Source: Streptomyces sp. NBC_01353 (GTDB taxonomy: Bacteria > Actinomycetota > Actinomycetes > Streptomycetales > Streptomycetaceae). Taken from it: 64,000 bases of DNA. This document shows positions 25,381 through 34,341 of this stretch, piece by piece. The translations under genes were made by a program, and so were the position numbers. The notes under the pieces were generated by a model that was not told the DNA's origin, made no database searches, and saw only the letters and a program-made list of their open reading frames with translations. Every line of letters starts with the position of its first letter. Position 1 is the first letter of the stretch. The stretch is from assembly GCF_036237275.1 (NCBI RefSeq), contig NZ_CP108352.1, positions 5,890,001 to 5,954,000 on the forward strand, written 5' to 3'.

Positions 25381-27340
25381 CCTCGACGACCGCCTGCGCG
25401 AACTGCGCCGCGTACAGCCGCGCGTACGCGCCGCTCGCCGCCAACAGCTCCTCGTGCGTGCCCTGTTCGACGATCGAGCCGTTCTCCATCACCAGGATCA
25501 CGTCCGCGTCCCTGATGGTGGAGAGGCGGTGGGCGATCACGAACGACGTACGCCCGTGGGCCAGGCGCGCCATCGCTTTCTGGATGAGGACCTCGGTACG
25601 GGTGTCGACCGAGCTGGTCGCCTCGTCCAGGACCAGGATCACGGGGTCGGACAGGAACGCCCGCGCGATGGTGATCAGCTGCTTCTCCCCGGCGCTGACG
25701 CCCGAGCCGTCGTCGTCGATGACGGTGTCGTAGCCGTCGGGCAGGGTGCGGATGAACCGGTCGGCGTGCGCGGCCCGCGCCGCCTCCTCGATCTCCTCGC
25801 GGGACACCGCGCGGGACGCGCCGTAGGCGATGTTGTCGGCGATCGTGCCGCCGAACAGCCAGGTGTCCTGGAGGACCATGCCGATCCCGGACCTGAGGTC
25901 CTCGCGGGACATCGCCGAGATGTCCACGCCGTCGAGGGTGATCCGTCCACCGGTCACCTCGTAGAACCGCATCAGCAGGTTCACCAGCGTGGTCTTGCCG
26001 GCGCCGGTCGGGCCGACGATCGCGACCGTCTGGCCGGGCTCCACCGTCAGCGACAGGTTCTCGATGAGCGGCTTCTCCGGCTCGTAGCGGAACACCACCT
26101 CCTCCAGAGCGACCTTGCCGAGCGACTCCGAGGGCTTCCCCCAGCCTCCGGCCGAGGGTCCCCCGATCTCGCTTCGCTCGCTCCTCGACGCGTCCGGCTC
26201 CTGCTCCTCGGCGTCGAGGAGCTCGAAGATCCGCTCGGCCGAGGCGACCCCGGACTGCACCAGGTTCGCCATCGACGCGACCTGCGTCAGCGGCATCGAG
26301 AACTGCCGGGAGTACTGGATGAACGCCTGCACGTCACCGATCGACAGCGTGCCGCTCGCGACCCGGAGGCCGCCGACCACGGCCACCAGGACGTAGTTGA
26401 TGTTCGAGACGAAGAACATCACCGGCTGCATGACACCGCTGTTGAACTGTGCCTTGAACCCGGCCTCGTACAGCGCGTCGTTCTGCTCACGGAAGTCGGC
26501 CGCCGACTCGTCCTGCCGCCCGAAGACCTTCACCAGCGCGTGGCCGGTGTACATCTCCTCCACATGGGCGTTGAGCTTGCCCGTGGACTTCCACTGCTGC
26601 ACGAAGTGCGGCTGCGAACGCTTGCCGATCTTCGTGGCCACGACCACCGACACCGGCACGGTCACCAGCGCGACCAGCGCGAGCAGCGGTGAGATCCAGA
26701 ACATCACGGCCAGCACGCCGACGATGGTGAGCAGCGAGTTGATCAGCTGCCCCATCGACTGCTGGAGCGTCTGCGAGATGTTGTCGATGTCGTTGGTCGC
26801 CCGGCTGAGGACCTCGCCGCGCTTGGCCTTGTCGAAGTACGACAGCGGCAGCCGCGCCAGCTTCGCCTGGACGTCCTCGCGCATCCGGTAGACCGTCCGG
26901 TTGATCACCTTGATGGACATACGGGTCGAGACCAGCATGAGGAGTCCGGCCGCCACGTAGATGACGAGCACCCAGAGCAGCACCTCCCCGACCGCCGTGA
27001 AGTCGATGCCCTGCCCGGGGGTGAAGTCGACCCCGGACAGCATGTCGGCCATCCCGCCTTCGCCCGCCGCCCGAAGCCGCTCGATCTCCTGGGCCTTCGT
27101 CGTGCCCTCGGTCATGCCGCGCCCGACCACGCCCGCGAAGACCAGGTCGGTCGCCTTGCCGAGGATCTTCGGACCGACCACCGAGGCCGCCACGCTGAGC
27201 ACGCAGGCGATCAGCATCAGCCAGAGCGCGCCCCGCTCGGGCGCCAGCTGCTTCATCAGCCGCTTGCCGGAGCCCTTGAAGTCCATCGACCGCTGGTCGG
27301 GGCCGCCACCGGCCATCATTCGCCCGCCAGGACCGGCCAT
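25373..27340 (-). CDS. Heterodimeric ABC exporter, subunit B (catalytic half-transporter), second system
   Basis: 655 aa. Gly/Met-rich N-terminus (AGPGGRMMAGGGPDQRS), six-helix ABC1 domain, then ATPase with Walker A GPTGAGKT, degenerate signature GVSAGEKQL and Walker B LVLDEATSSVD with catalytic Glu. It is closely paralogous to 11216-13102. The start overlaps the stop of its partner by one base (TGATG). A 13-residue Ser/Gly/Pro insertion between the membrane and ATPase domains corresponds to a GC-rich repeat-like DNA tract (26130-26190). Confidence 0.88.
   Translation of the reverse strand: MAGPGGRMMAGGGPDQRSMDFKGSGKRLMKQLAPERGALWLMLIACVLSVAASVVGPKILGKATDLVFAGVVGRGMTEGTTKAQEIERLRAAGEGGMADMLSGVDFTPGQGIDFTAVGEVLLWVLVIYVAAGLLMLVSTRMSIKVINRTVYRMREDVQAKLARLPLSYFDKAKRGEVLSRATNDIDNISQTLQQSMGQLINSLLTIVGVLAVMFWISPLLALVALVTVPVSVVVATKIGKRSQPHFVQQWKSTGKLNAHVEEMYTGHALVKVFGRQDESAADFREQNDALYEAGFKAQFNSGVMQPVMFFVSNINYVLVAVVGGLRVASGTLSIGDVQAFIQYSRQFSMPLTQVASMANLVQSGVASAERIFELLDAEEQEPDASRSERSEIGGPSAGGWGKPSESLGKVALEEVVFRYEPEKPLIENLSLTVEPGQTVAIVGPTGAGKTTLVNLLMRFYEVTGGRITLDGVDISAMSREDLRSGIGMVLQDTWLFGGTIADNIAYGASRAVSREEIEEAARAAHADRFIRTLPDGYDTVIDDDGSGVSAGEKQLITIARAFLSDPVILVLDEATSSVDTRTEVLIQKAMARLAHGRTSFVIAHRLSTIRDADVILVMENGSIVEQGTHEELLAASGAYARLYAAQFAQAVVEVD
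26130..26190 (-). repeat. In-frame repeat-like insertion in the ABC exporter interdomain linker
   Basis: Encodes SERSEIGGPSAGGWGKPSES, about 13 residues longer than the same linker in the paralog at 11216-13102. The DNA has CTTCCCCCAG...GGTCCCCC symmetry and a TCGCTTCGCTCGCTC run, suggestive of a mobile small palindrome. Boundaries approximate. Confidence 0.5.
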
Positions 27341-29094
27341 CAGGCTGCCTCCGCCTCGGTCAGCTGGGAGAGCACGATCTCCCGGTACGTCTCATTGCCC
27401 GCCATCAGCTCGTGATGGCGCCCGGCGCCGACGACCCGGCCCTCGTCGAGGACCACGATGCGGTCGGCGTCCCGGATGGTCGACACCCGCTGGGCGACGA
27501 TCACGACGGTCGAGTCCGCCGTCTCCTCCTTGAGCGCTTCCCGCAGCAGGGCGTCGGTCTGGTAGTCGAGCGCGGAGAACGAGTCGTCGAAGAGATAGAT
27601 CTCCGGCCGCTGCACCAGCGTCCGCGCGATCGCGAGCCGCTGCCGCTGCCCGCCGGACACGTTCGTGCCGCCCTGCGCGATCGGTGCGTTCAGCCCGTTC
27701 TCCAGCTTCTTCACGAAGTCTGCGGCCTGGGCGACCTCGAGCGCGTGCCACAGCTCGTCGTCGGTCGCGTCGGGCTTTCCGTACCGCAGGTTCGTCGCCA
27801 CCGTCCCGGAGAACAGATACGGCTTCTGCGGGACGAGCCCGACGGTCCGCGCCATCAGGCCCGCGTCCAGCTTCCGTACGTCCACACCGTCGACGAGCAC
27901 CTCGCCGCCGGTCACGTCGAACAGCCGCGGCACCAGACCCAGCAGGGTCGACTTGCCGCTGCCCGTCGAACCGATGATCGCCGTCGTCTCACCGGGCCGC
28001 GCCACCAGCTCCACAGCCCGCAAAACCGATTCCTCGGCACCCGGGTAGCGGAAGTCCGCGCCCCGGACCTCCAGATGGCCACGCCGCTTCAGCTCGGCCA
28101 CCGGCTCGGCCGGCGGCACGACACTGCTCTCGGTGGCCAGGACCTCCTCGATGCGCTCGGCACACACCTCGGCCCGCGGCACCATCATGAACATGAAGGT
28201 GGCCATCATCACGGCCATCACGATCTGCATCAGATAGGCGAGGAACGCGGTGAGCGCCCCGATCTCCATGCCCCCGCTGTCGATGCGGTGCGCACCGAAC
28301 CAGACCACCGCGACGCTGGAGATGTTCACGACCGTCATGACCGTCGGGAACATCAGCGCCATCAGCCGGCCGGTCTCCATCGACACGTCGGTCAGCTCGG
28401 TGTTCGAACCCTTGAACCGCTCACGCTCGTAGTCGTCCTTCACGAACGCGCGGATCACGCGGTTGCCGGTGATCTGCTCGCGCAGCACCCGGTTCACCGT
28501 GTCGAGCCGCTCCTGCATGGTCCGGAACAGCGGCCGCATCTTCTTCACGATCAGCGAGACCGCGATGCCGAGGACCGGCACGACCGCGATCAGTACCGCG
28601 GACAGCGGCACGTCGAGACTCAGCGCCATGACGATGCCGCCGACGCACATGATCGGCGCCGAGACCATGAGCGTGAACGCCATCAGGACCAGCATCTGGA
28701 CCTGCTGGACGTCGTTGGTGGTCCGGGTGATCAGCGACGGCGCGCCGAACTGGCCGACCTCACGGGCGGAGAACGACTGCACCCGATCGAAGACGGCGGC
28801 ACGGACGTCCCGGCCGAGGGCCGACGCGGTCCGCGCCCCGTAGTACACGGCCCCGACGTTGCAGACGACCTGGACCACGGAGACCGCGATCATCAGGGCG
28901 CCGAACCGCAGGATGTAGGCGGTGTCCCCGTTCACGACACCGTTGTCGATGATGTCCGCGTTCAGGGTCGGCAGATAGAGAGAGGCACAGGTCTGCAGGA
29001 ACTGGAGCAGGACCAGCAGGCCTATGGGCTTTTTGTACGGTCGGAGGTGGGTTCGGAGAAGTCGTAGGAGCACGGGTTCTACTATCGCCCGCAC
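27340..29094 (-). CDS. Heterodimeric ABC exporter, subunit A (degenerate-site half-transporter), second system
   Basis: 584 aa from GTG 29094, or possibly from GTG 29073, where homology to the paralog (LLRLLRTHLRPYKKPI) begins; neither has a clear ribosome-binding site. ABC1 domain, Walker A GSTGSGKS, signature NVSGGQRQR, and Walker B ending YLFDDSFSALD, with Asp at the catalytic-Glu position, as in 9486-11219. The pair therefore forms an asymmetric exporter. No regulator is adjacent and the substrate is unknown. Confidence 0.87.
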   Translation of the reverse strand: MRAIVEPVLLRLLRTHLRPYKKPIGLLVLLQFLQTCASLYLPTLNADIIDNGVVNGDTAYILRFGALMIAVSVVQVVCNVGAVYYGARTASALGRDVRAAVFDRVQSFSAREVGQFGAPSLITRTTNDVQQVQMLVLMAFTLMVSAPIMCVGGIVMALSLDVPLSAVLIAVVPVLGIAVSLIVKKMRPLFRTMQERLDTVNRVLREQITGNRVIRAFVKDDYERERFKGSNTELTDVSMETGRLMALMFPTVMTVVNISSVAVVWFGAHRIDSGGMEIGALTAFLAYLMQIVMAVMMATFMFMMVPRAEVCAERIEEVLATESSVVPPAEPVAELKRRGHLEVRGADFRYPGAEESVLRAVELVARPGETTAIIGSTGSGKSTLLGLVPRLFDVTGGEVLVDGVDVRKLDAGLMARTVGLVPQKPYLFSGTVATNLRYGKPDATDDELWHALEVAQAADFVKKLENGLNAPIAQGGTNVSGGQRQRLAIARTLVQRPEIYLFDDSFSALDYQTDALLREALKEETADSTVVIVAQRVSTIRDADRIVVLDEGRVVGAGRHHELMAGNETYREIVLSQLTEAEAA

Positions 29095-29163
29095 CCCCCG
29101 GACGTTACGACCGGGTTTTGTCGAGTCTTGAACGGACTCCGCTGTGAGCCGAACGGGCTCCGG

Positions 29164-30603
29164 TCACGCGCCGAAGGCACCCGGGTGCAGCTGCTCCCGC
29201 GTGGCCACGTACTGCTGCCGTACCGCCTGACCGACCGCCAGCTCCTCGCCGGGCTCGAAGATCTGCGCGGCGGCGCCCTGCCAGGCCGGCGGAGCGGCCG
29301 GGGAGAGCGTGCCCCGCGCGACGCCGAGCGCCCACGCGGCCTGCCGGGCGGCGCCGAGCGCCGCGTAGTCGGCGGGCTGGGGGACGACGGCCTGCGCGCC
29401 GAAGATCGCCGGAGCGAGCGCCTGGACGGCGGGCAGCTCGGCCGCCGCACCGAGCAGGAACACCCGGCGCACCTCGACGCCCCGCCCCCGCAGTACGTCC
29501 ATCGCGTCGGTGAGCGCGCAGAGCATCCCCTCGAACGCGGCCCGCGCGAGGTGCTCGGGCTTCATCGACTCGCGGCGCAGTCCGCTGAGCGTGCCGGCGG
29601 TGTGCGGCAGCTGCGGGGTGCGCTCGCCCTCCAGGTACGGCAGCAGGACGAGTCCGGAGGCGCCCGGCGTCGACTTCAGCGCGAGCGCCGACAGCTCCTC
29701 CAGGCTCTCCACGCCGAGCATCTCGGCGGTGCCGCGCAGCGCGCGCACGGCGTTCGAGGTGTGCACGACGGGCAGGTGCATCCCGGTCGCGTCGGCGAAG
29801 GAGGTGATCAGGCCCTGCGGGTCGGCGAGCGCCTCGTGGTGGACTGCCATCACGGAGCCGGAGGCGCCGAGCGAGACGACGGCGTCGCCGGGTCCGAGGC
29901 CGAGCCCGAGCGCGGCGGCCATGGTCTCGCCCGTACCGGCGGAGATCAGCAGCCCCTCGGGGGTGGTCCCGGCGGCGTCGGCCGGGCCGAGCACCTCCGG
30001 GAGCATGGCTTGGTGACCCAGCGCCAACTCGACGAGGTCGGGGCGGTAGGCCCCGGCGCCGGCCGACCAGTATCCGGTGGCGGAGGCGGCGCCGCGGTCG
30101 GTGGTGCGGCGCACGGGCCGGCCGAGGAGCTGCCAGACCAGCCAGTCGTGCGGCTGGAGGAGCATGGCGACGCGCTGGGCGTTCTCCGGCTCGGAGCGGG
30201 CCAGCCAGCGGAGCTTGGCGACCGGCTGCCCGGCCTGCGGCACGGACCCGACGGCCTCGGCCCAGGCCTGCCGCCCGCCGACCGCCTCGATCAGATCGGC
30301 GGCGGCCACCTGCGCCCGCTTGTCGTTGCCGACCAGCGCGGGCCGCACGAGGCCGCCCTGCGGGTCGAGCGGCACGAGCCCGTGCTGCTGGGCGGAGACG
30401 CCGATGGCCTGCACGCCTTCGAGCAGCCCGCCGCCCGCGGCCTCGCCCAGCGAGAGCAGCCACGCCTGCGGGTCGACGTCGGTGGCCTTCGGCTCACCGG
30501 GGTGCGGGGCATAGCCCTGCCGCAGTACGGCACCCGTGTCCGCGTCGCAGACGACGATGCGTGTGAACTCAGCAGAGCTGTCCAAGCCGGCGACTATCCC
30601 CAT
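29164..30603 (-). CDS. xylB: Xylulokinase-type FGGY carbohydrate kinase
   Basis: 479 aa. ATPase-fold phosphate motif VAGLDSSAEFTRIVVCD at the N-terminus, substrate region GVSAQQHGLVPLD (xylulokinase-like QQHG), then the second actin-fold domain with VSLGASGSVMA, LPYLEGERTPQLP and VRRVFLLGAAAELPAVQALAPAIFG. It phosphorylates D-xylulose or a related ketose with ATP. No xylA or sugar transporter is adjacent, so it stands alone here. Start at ATG 30603, directly followed by the nucleotide-binding strand. Confidence 0.85.
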   Translation of the reverse strand: MGIVAGLDSSAEFTRIVVCDADTGAVLRQGYAPHPGEPKATDVDPQAWLLSLGEAAGGGLLEGVQAIGVSAQQHGLVPLDPQGGLVRPALVGNDKRAQVAAADLIEAVGGRQAWAEAVGSVPQAGQPVAKLRWLARSEPENAQRVAMLLQPHDWLVWQLLGRPVRRTTDRGAASATGYWSAGAGAYRPDLVELALGHQAMLPEVLGPADAAGTTPEGLLISAGTGETMAAALGLGLGPGDAVVSLGASGSVMAVHHEALADPQGLITSFADATGMHLPVVHTSNAVRALRGTAEMLGVESLEELSALALKSTPGASGLVLLPYLEGERTPQLPHTAGTLSGLRRESMKPEHLARAAFEGMLCALTDAMDVLRGRGVEVRRVFLLGAAAELPAVQALAPAIFGAQAVVPQPADYAALGAARQAAWALGVARGTLSPAAPPAWQGAAAQIFEPGEELAVGQAVRQQYVATREQLHPGAFGA

Positions 30604-30708
30604 GACAGGAGATTCTGCCGCACGCGGGGGAGTAGGTGGAGCGCGTGCGGGGTAGGAGACGCGTTTTCGAGCGGGAAAGTCGCGGCCGAGGCGTCACCCG
30701 GGCGTCGC

Positions 30709-31011
30709 TCAGGTGTTGCTCACACCCCAGTCGTCCTCGGTGACCTGGCCGTTGTGGTGGCGCAGCGCGTGGATCCGCTCGGTGACCGACGCGGGCAGCT
30801 TGTCGCCGACCTTGTCGCTCACCGCGTGGTACGCCTTGCCGGCGACCTGGCGCCCGGTCTGTGCCGCGGACTCGGCGGCGTTGCGCACCGCCGGGTTCTG
30901 CGAGAACTCCCGGGCGGACTTCTTCAACTGTTCGTAGCGCTCGCGCCCGGCGCGCGTGCCGATGACGTAACCGAGGGCCAGCCCCACAACGAACGTCAGC
31001 TTGTACCGCAC
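30709..31011 (-). CDS. Small YtxH-like membrane-anchored protein
   Basis: 100 aa from GTG 31011, preceded by AAGGGAAGGTGG; the longer open frame upstream runs through the tRNA genes and is spurious. A single N-terminal membrane segment (YKLTFVVGLALGYVIGTRAG) is followed by RERYEQLKKSAREFSQNPAVRNAAESAA, the pattern of YtxH-type proteins, and an amphipathic helical tail. YtxH proteins are small envelope-associated stress proteins of unclear mechanism. Confidence 0.8.
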   Translation of the reverse strand: MRYKLTFVVGLALGYVIGTRAGRERYEQLKKSAREFSQNPAVRNAAESAAQTGRQVAGKAYHAVSDKVGDKLPASVTERIHALRHHNGQVTEDDWGVSNT

Positions 31012-31182
31012 GGCGGCACCACCACCTTCCCTTGAGCTTCCCTGTTGTCTCACTGGTGCCCACGAGCGCCCACGGCATACCGATTGGCGGAGCACCCCCC
31101 TGCTTGCGCTAATGTATGTGTCGCAGCGAGCGCGCGCCGCCCGGGAACACCCGAGGTGGATCCGTTCGGTGCAACGCAGCAA

Positions 31183-31255
31183 TCCCCTGTAGCTCAATTG
31201 GCAGAGCAGCCGGCTGTTAACCGGCAGGTTACTGGTTCGAGTCCAGTCGGGGGAG
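31183..31255 (+). tRNA. tRNA-Asn (GTT)
   Basis: Acceptor TCCCCTG (31183-31189) pairs with CGGGGGA (31248-31254), with discriminator G. The anticodon stem GCCGG/CCGGC carries loop CTGTTAA with anticodon GTT. The T-arm is ACTGG-TTCGAGT-CCAGT. CCA is not encoded. Confidence 0.97.
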
Positions 31256-31260
31256 CGCGA

Positions 31261-31333
31261 TCCCCTGTAGCTCAATTGGCAGAGCATTCGGCTGTTAACC
31301 GGAGGGTTGCTGGTTCGAGTCCAGCCGGGGGAG
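31261..31333 (+). tRNA. tRNA-Asn (GTT), second copy
   Basis: Same acceptor and D-arm as the first copy, five bases downstream of it. The anticodon stem TTCGG/CCGGA (T-A, G-T wobble) and T-stem GCTGG/CCAGC differ slightly, so the copies are not identical. Anticodon GTT. CCA not encoded. Confidence 0.96.
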
Positions 31334-31343
31334 CGATTGAAAG

Positions 31344-31368
31344 AGGACCCTGAGGGGTCCTTTTTCTT
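31344..31368 (+). terminator. Rho-independent terminator after the tRNA-Asn pair
   Basis: AGGACCC (31344-31350), TGAG loop, GGGTCCT (31355-31361) and a T-rich tail TTTTTCTT. A classic intrinsic terminator, uncommon in such GC-rich DNA. Confidence 0.92.
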
Positions 31369-31508
31369 ATGTCCGGGAACCATCCGCCGCGCTGCGGAGT
31401 CCTCCTGGTCGAGCAGCGCGCAGCAGTGCCGAGCATCCGGAGCAGGAGATCGTATGAGCGGCTATGCTGCGGCAGACGGCGCGCACACATGTACGCGCCA
31501 CACCGTTA

Positions 31509-31582
31509 GGGGCGGTAGCTCAGCCGGTTAGAGCAGCGGACTCATAATCCGTCGGCCGTGGGTTCGAGTCCCACCCGCCCCA
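31509..31582 (+). tRNA. tRNA-Met (CAT), elongator type; Ile2 possible
   Basis: Acceptor GGGGCGG (31509-31515) / CCGCCCC (31575-31581), discriminator A, with CCA encoded at 31583-31585. Anticodon loop CTCATAA gives CAT; T-arm GTGGG-TTCGAGT-CCCAC. The non-initiator acceptor excludes fMet; a tRNA-Ile(CAT) modified to lysidine cannot be excluded by eye. Confidence 0.93.
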
Positions 31583-31600
31583 CCACGTCATGGTGAAGCA

Positions 31601-31639
31601 GAATCGTTCTGACCAGCACTTTCTCTGGTCAGAAGATTC
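31601..31639 (+). terminator. Long hairpin downstream of tRNA-Met
   Basis: TTCTGACCAG (31607-31616) / CTGGTCAGAA (31625-31634) with an 8-nt loop. The stem extends by GAATC (31601-31605) / GATTC (31635-31639) across a single bulged G. No T-tract; a likely processing or termination structure for the tRNA transcript. Confidence 0.7.
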
Positions 31640-32107
31640 GCCCGAGTGATCGCGACGGCCCTCGCCGACGTGACACGACCCAGTCTGGGCCCCAGGGGGG
31701 ACAGGGATCGGGGACGTGGGCCCCGCGACACGCTCAACTCACTCGGATGCCGCACCTTCGTCGCCATCGGCTCGTGTTGTGAGCCACCCCACAGCGTCTG
31801 AGGCCGTCGTCCGCGCGGCCATGAAGCGGACCCCTGTGATGTGTGGCCGCTGGTCGGCGGCCCGCCGGATGACCGAACAGGGCCGGCAGCCTCGGCTGCG
31901 CGACCGCACTCGCCGTAGCGGGCCGGACCGCACGCCTGCCCCAGCCGATCGACACCGCCACCTGCCATCTGGGATTCCGCTGTGTCGTCCGTCCCGCAGC
32001 CTGAACCGCCGAAGGCTGCGAGCCGTGGCGGACCCACTGCCCTCGGCGACAAGACCGCGCGCACCCAAGGTCCGACCTCGTCCGGTGGAGAACGTAGGCT
32101 CGTTCGC
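31640..32107. other. Apparently noncoding stretch between tRNA-Met and the TetR gene
   Basis: About 470 bp. Several open frames exist on both strands but none has recognisable protein character, a ribosome-binding site or family motifs. No repeat of the tRNA 3' end and no integrase remnant was seen. The TetR promoter must lie in its last ~100 bp. Confidence 0.5.
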
Positions 32108-32710
32108 ATGGTGGCTACAGGGCAGCGCGGGACGGAACGGGGACCGGGGAGACCGCGCGAGGAGCGGGTCACGGGGGCGGTCCTGAAGGCGGTCGTCGAC
32201 ATGGTCACCGAGCTGGGGATCGGGGCGGTCACGATGGACGCCGTCGCCGCCAGGGCCGGGGTCGGGAAGCCCGCCATCTACCGGCGGTGGCCCACCAAGC
32301 AGGACTTGATCATCGCCGCTGCCGAGAGTCGCGTCGGTCCCTTGTCGGTGCCTGATCTGGGCGACTTCCGTGCCGAGCTCCGATTCATCCTCACCGCCCG
32401 CCTGGAGGCGTACCGGATGCCAGGGTCGGACCGGCTGATCGCGGGCCTGATCGGCGCGGCGGCCGAGATCGGCGCGACGCGGGGTCAGTACGCGGAGTAC
32501 ACCGAGCGGATCACGAGCGAGACCAGGCGCATCCTCGAGCGCGCGATCGCCCGCGGTGAGGTGCGGCCCGACACCGATGTCCGGGCCGCGGCGACCCTGG
32601 TGGCCGCACCGCTGCTCTTCCGGCTGATTGTCGAGCAGGAGCTGCCCGACGCCGCGTTGGTGGACACGCTGGTGGACCTGGTCGCCCGCGGTGTCGGCTC
32701 GGCCGGCTGA
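32108..32710 (+). CDS. TetR-family transcriptional regulator
   Basis: 200 aa from ATG 32108; an upstream in-frame GTG at 31982 would add 42 Pro/Ser-rich residues without family character. The helix-turn-helix is residues ~20-65: VTGAVLKAVVDMVTELGIGAVTMDAVAARAGVGKPAIYRRWPTKQDL, a textbook TetR DNA-binding domain ending in YRRWP. The C-terminal ligand domain (TGARRGQ-like ... LVAAPLLFRLIVEQELP) is of the TetR C-terminal 16/11 kind. The target is unknown; downstream genes are on the opposite strand. Confidence 0.88.
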   Translation: MVATGQRGTERGPGRPREERVTGAVLKAVVDMVTELGIGAVTMDAVAARAGVGKPAIYRRWPTKQDLIIAAAESRVGPLSVPDLGDFRAELRFILTARLEAYRMPGSDRLIAGLIGAAAEIGATRGQYAEYTERITSETRRILERAIARGEVRPDTDVRAAATLVAAPLLFRLIVEQELPDAALVDTLVDLVARGVGSAG

Positions 32711-32799
32711 CACCTGGGACGTTCCCCGGAGCGCGGCGTCTCGGCGGGCCTCCTGCCGTCCAGCCCCCTCCGTCGGCGAGACGTCCGGGCCCTCCCGGT

Positions 32800-34230
32800 T
32801 CAGGCCGCCGGCAGTTCCTCCGCGGGCAGTCGGCCCGTGCTCACCGCGTCGAGCAAGGCCTGGTGGTCGCGCTCGTTCTGGTCGGCGTATGCCTCCGCGA
32901 ACGTCGCGAGTGCCCGGTCGAACGAATCGCCGCCGCCCAGGTACGCGGCGATCGCGATCCGGTCGCCGGACCGCGCGTGCGCACGAGCCAGCGTGACCCC
33001 GCACAGTTCACCGAAGGCCTCCATGCGCCTCGGGTTCATCGTCTCCGGCATGGCGATGCCCTTCCAGTCGCGCAGCTGGCGGACGTAGAAGTCGCGCTTC
33101 TTGCCGTCGATTCCGTCCACGCGCTCCCAGCCGAGGAAGATGTCACTCGTGGCCTGCATCAACCGCTGGCCCGCGACCACCCGCTCGCCCTCGTTGCGGT
33201 ACATGCTCGCCCCGACATGCGCGGCGAGCACGGAGGTGTCGGCCTCCTTGGCCTGGAGGAAGAGCGGGTCCCGGTCGTCCCGGCCGAGAAGCAGGAAGAT
33301 CCAACATCGGGTGCCGACGCTACCGACGCCGACCACCTTGCGGGCGACGTCCGCCAGCCGGTAGTCCTCCAGGAGCGTGCGCCGGTCGGACGCCAGCGTG
33401 CGGCCGTACCGCTCGATCAGGCCCCGGAACTGGCGCTCGAGCGCGGTGCGTTCGACGTCCGGCAGTATGTCGCTGATCGGGACGAGCAGTGGGGGGTCCG
33501 CGGCGATCATGGGCCGGCCGTCGACCGTCTCGGTGACCTTGGCGAAGGCCTGCAGACTGTCGCGGGTGCGTGCCTTCGCCATGGCGCGAGCCAGGTTCTT
33601 CTGACCGCGCTTGTGCAGCCGGGCCGAGGCCATGTCCTCAAGGCGGTCCGCGTCGATCCCCGCGTACCAGACGTCGATGGTGCGCATACCCGCGAAGCGG
33701 ATCATCGCCTCGCGGTACGAACGGACCGTGGACCTGACGATGCGGGCGCGCTCGGCGTCGTCGAAGTCGTTCGCCCGTCCCGCGATGACGAAACTGGCCG
33801 ACAGCCGCTTGACATCCCACTCCCAGGGGCCTGGCAGCGTCTCGTCGAAGTCGTTGATGTCGAACATCAACTTCCTCTCCGGCGAGGCGAGCAGACGGAA
33901 GTTCAGCAGGTGTGCGTCCCCGCACAGCTGGGCCGTGAGTCCCGAACGCGGGCTGCCGGCCAGGTCGGACGCCATGATCGCGGCGGCGCCCCGGTAGAAG
34001 CGGAACGGGGACTCCGTCATCCGGCCGTAGCGGATCGGGACGAGTTCGGGCACCCGTGTCGCGGACTGCGCCTCCAGGATCGCCATCGGATCCGGCCTGT
34101 CAGGAGACGGCTTGTACTCGGCGTGGCCCGACCGGGGCGAGCGGCGCCGGGCCTCCTTGCCGAGAGCCGCGCGTTCCTCGGGAGTGGCGTGGGCTGCCGC
34201 GCGTAGCGCCGTGGTCGCGTTCTGGGGCAT
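32800..34230 (-). CDS. DUF2252-family protein
   Basis: 476 aa from ATG 34230, which has AGGAGGG eight bases upstream (an earlier ATG at 34263 lacks one). Family motifs: RMTESPFRFYRGAAAIMASDLA, LTAQLCGDAHLLNFRLLASPERKLMFDINDFDETLPGPWEWDVKRL, and VVGVGSVGTRCWIFLLLGRD. The GDAH...N and DxNDFDE blocks recall the catalytic and metal-binding loops of kinase-like phosphotransferases, but no activity is established for DUF2252. Cytosolic; not linked to an obvious pathway here. Confidence 0.88.
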   Translation of the reverse strand: MPQNATTALRAAAHATPEERAALGKEARRRSPRSGHAEYKPSPDRPDPMAILEAQSATRVPELVPIRYGRMTESPFRFYRGAAAIMASDLAGSPRSGLTAQLCGDAHLLNFRLLASPERKLMFDINDFDETLPGPWEWDVKRLSASFVIAGRANDFDDAERARIVRSTVRSYREAMIRFAGMRTIDVWYAGIDADRLEDMASARLHKRGQKNLARAMAKARTRDSLQAFAKVTETVDGRPMIAADPPLLVPISDILPDVERTALERQFRGLIERYGRTLASDRRTLLEDYRLADVARKVVGVGSVGTRCWIFLLLGRDDRDPLFLQAKEADTSVLAAHVGASMYRNEGERVVAGQRLMQATSDIFLGWERVDGIDGKKRDFYVRQLRDWKGIAMPETMNPRRMEAFGELCGVTLARAHARSGDRIAIAAYLGGGDSFDRALATFAEAYADQNERDHQALLDAVSTGRLPAEELPAA

Positions 34231-34341
34231 TGAAGACCCTCCTGTTCTGGCCTTGGGCCACATGTCGGCACCGGCGACGGCCGTCAGGGCCTCTCACATG
34301 AGGGGCGCACGGTTCGCCGCGGCGTGGGGGCGGGCGCATGC

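Noticed and set aside
31183..31585. Phage attachment site at the tRNA cluster
   Set aside because: No duplicated tRNA 3' segment, integrase or excisionase was seen in the window.
31588..32277. A 229-codon minus-strand frame beside tRNA-Met
   Set aside because: Overlaps the TetR helix-turn-helix on the other strand and has no recognisable protein features.
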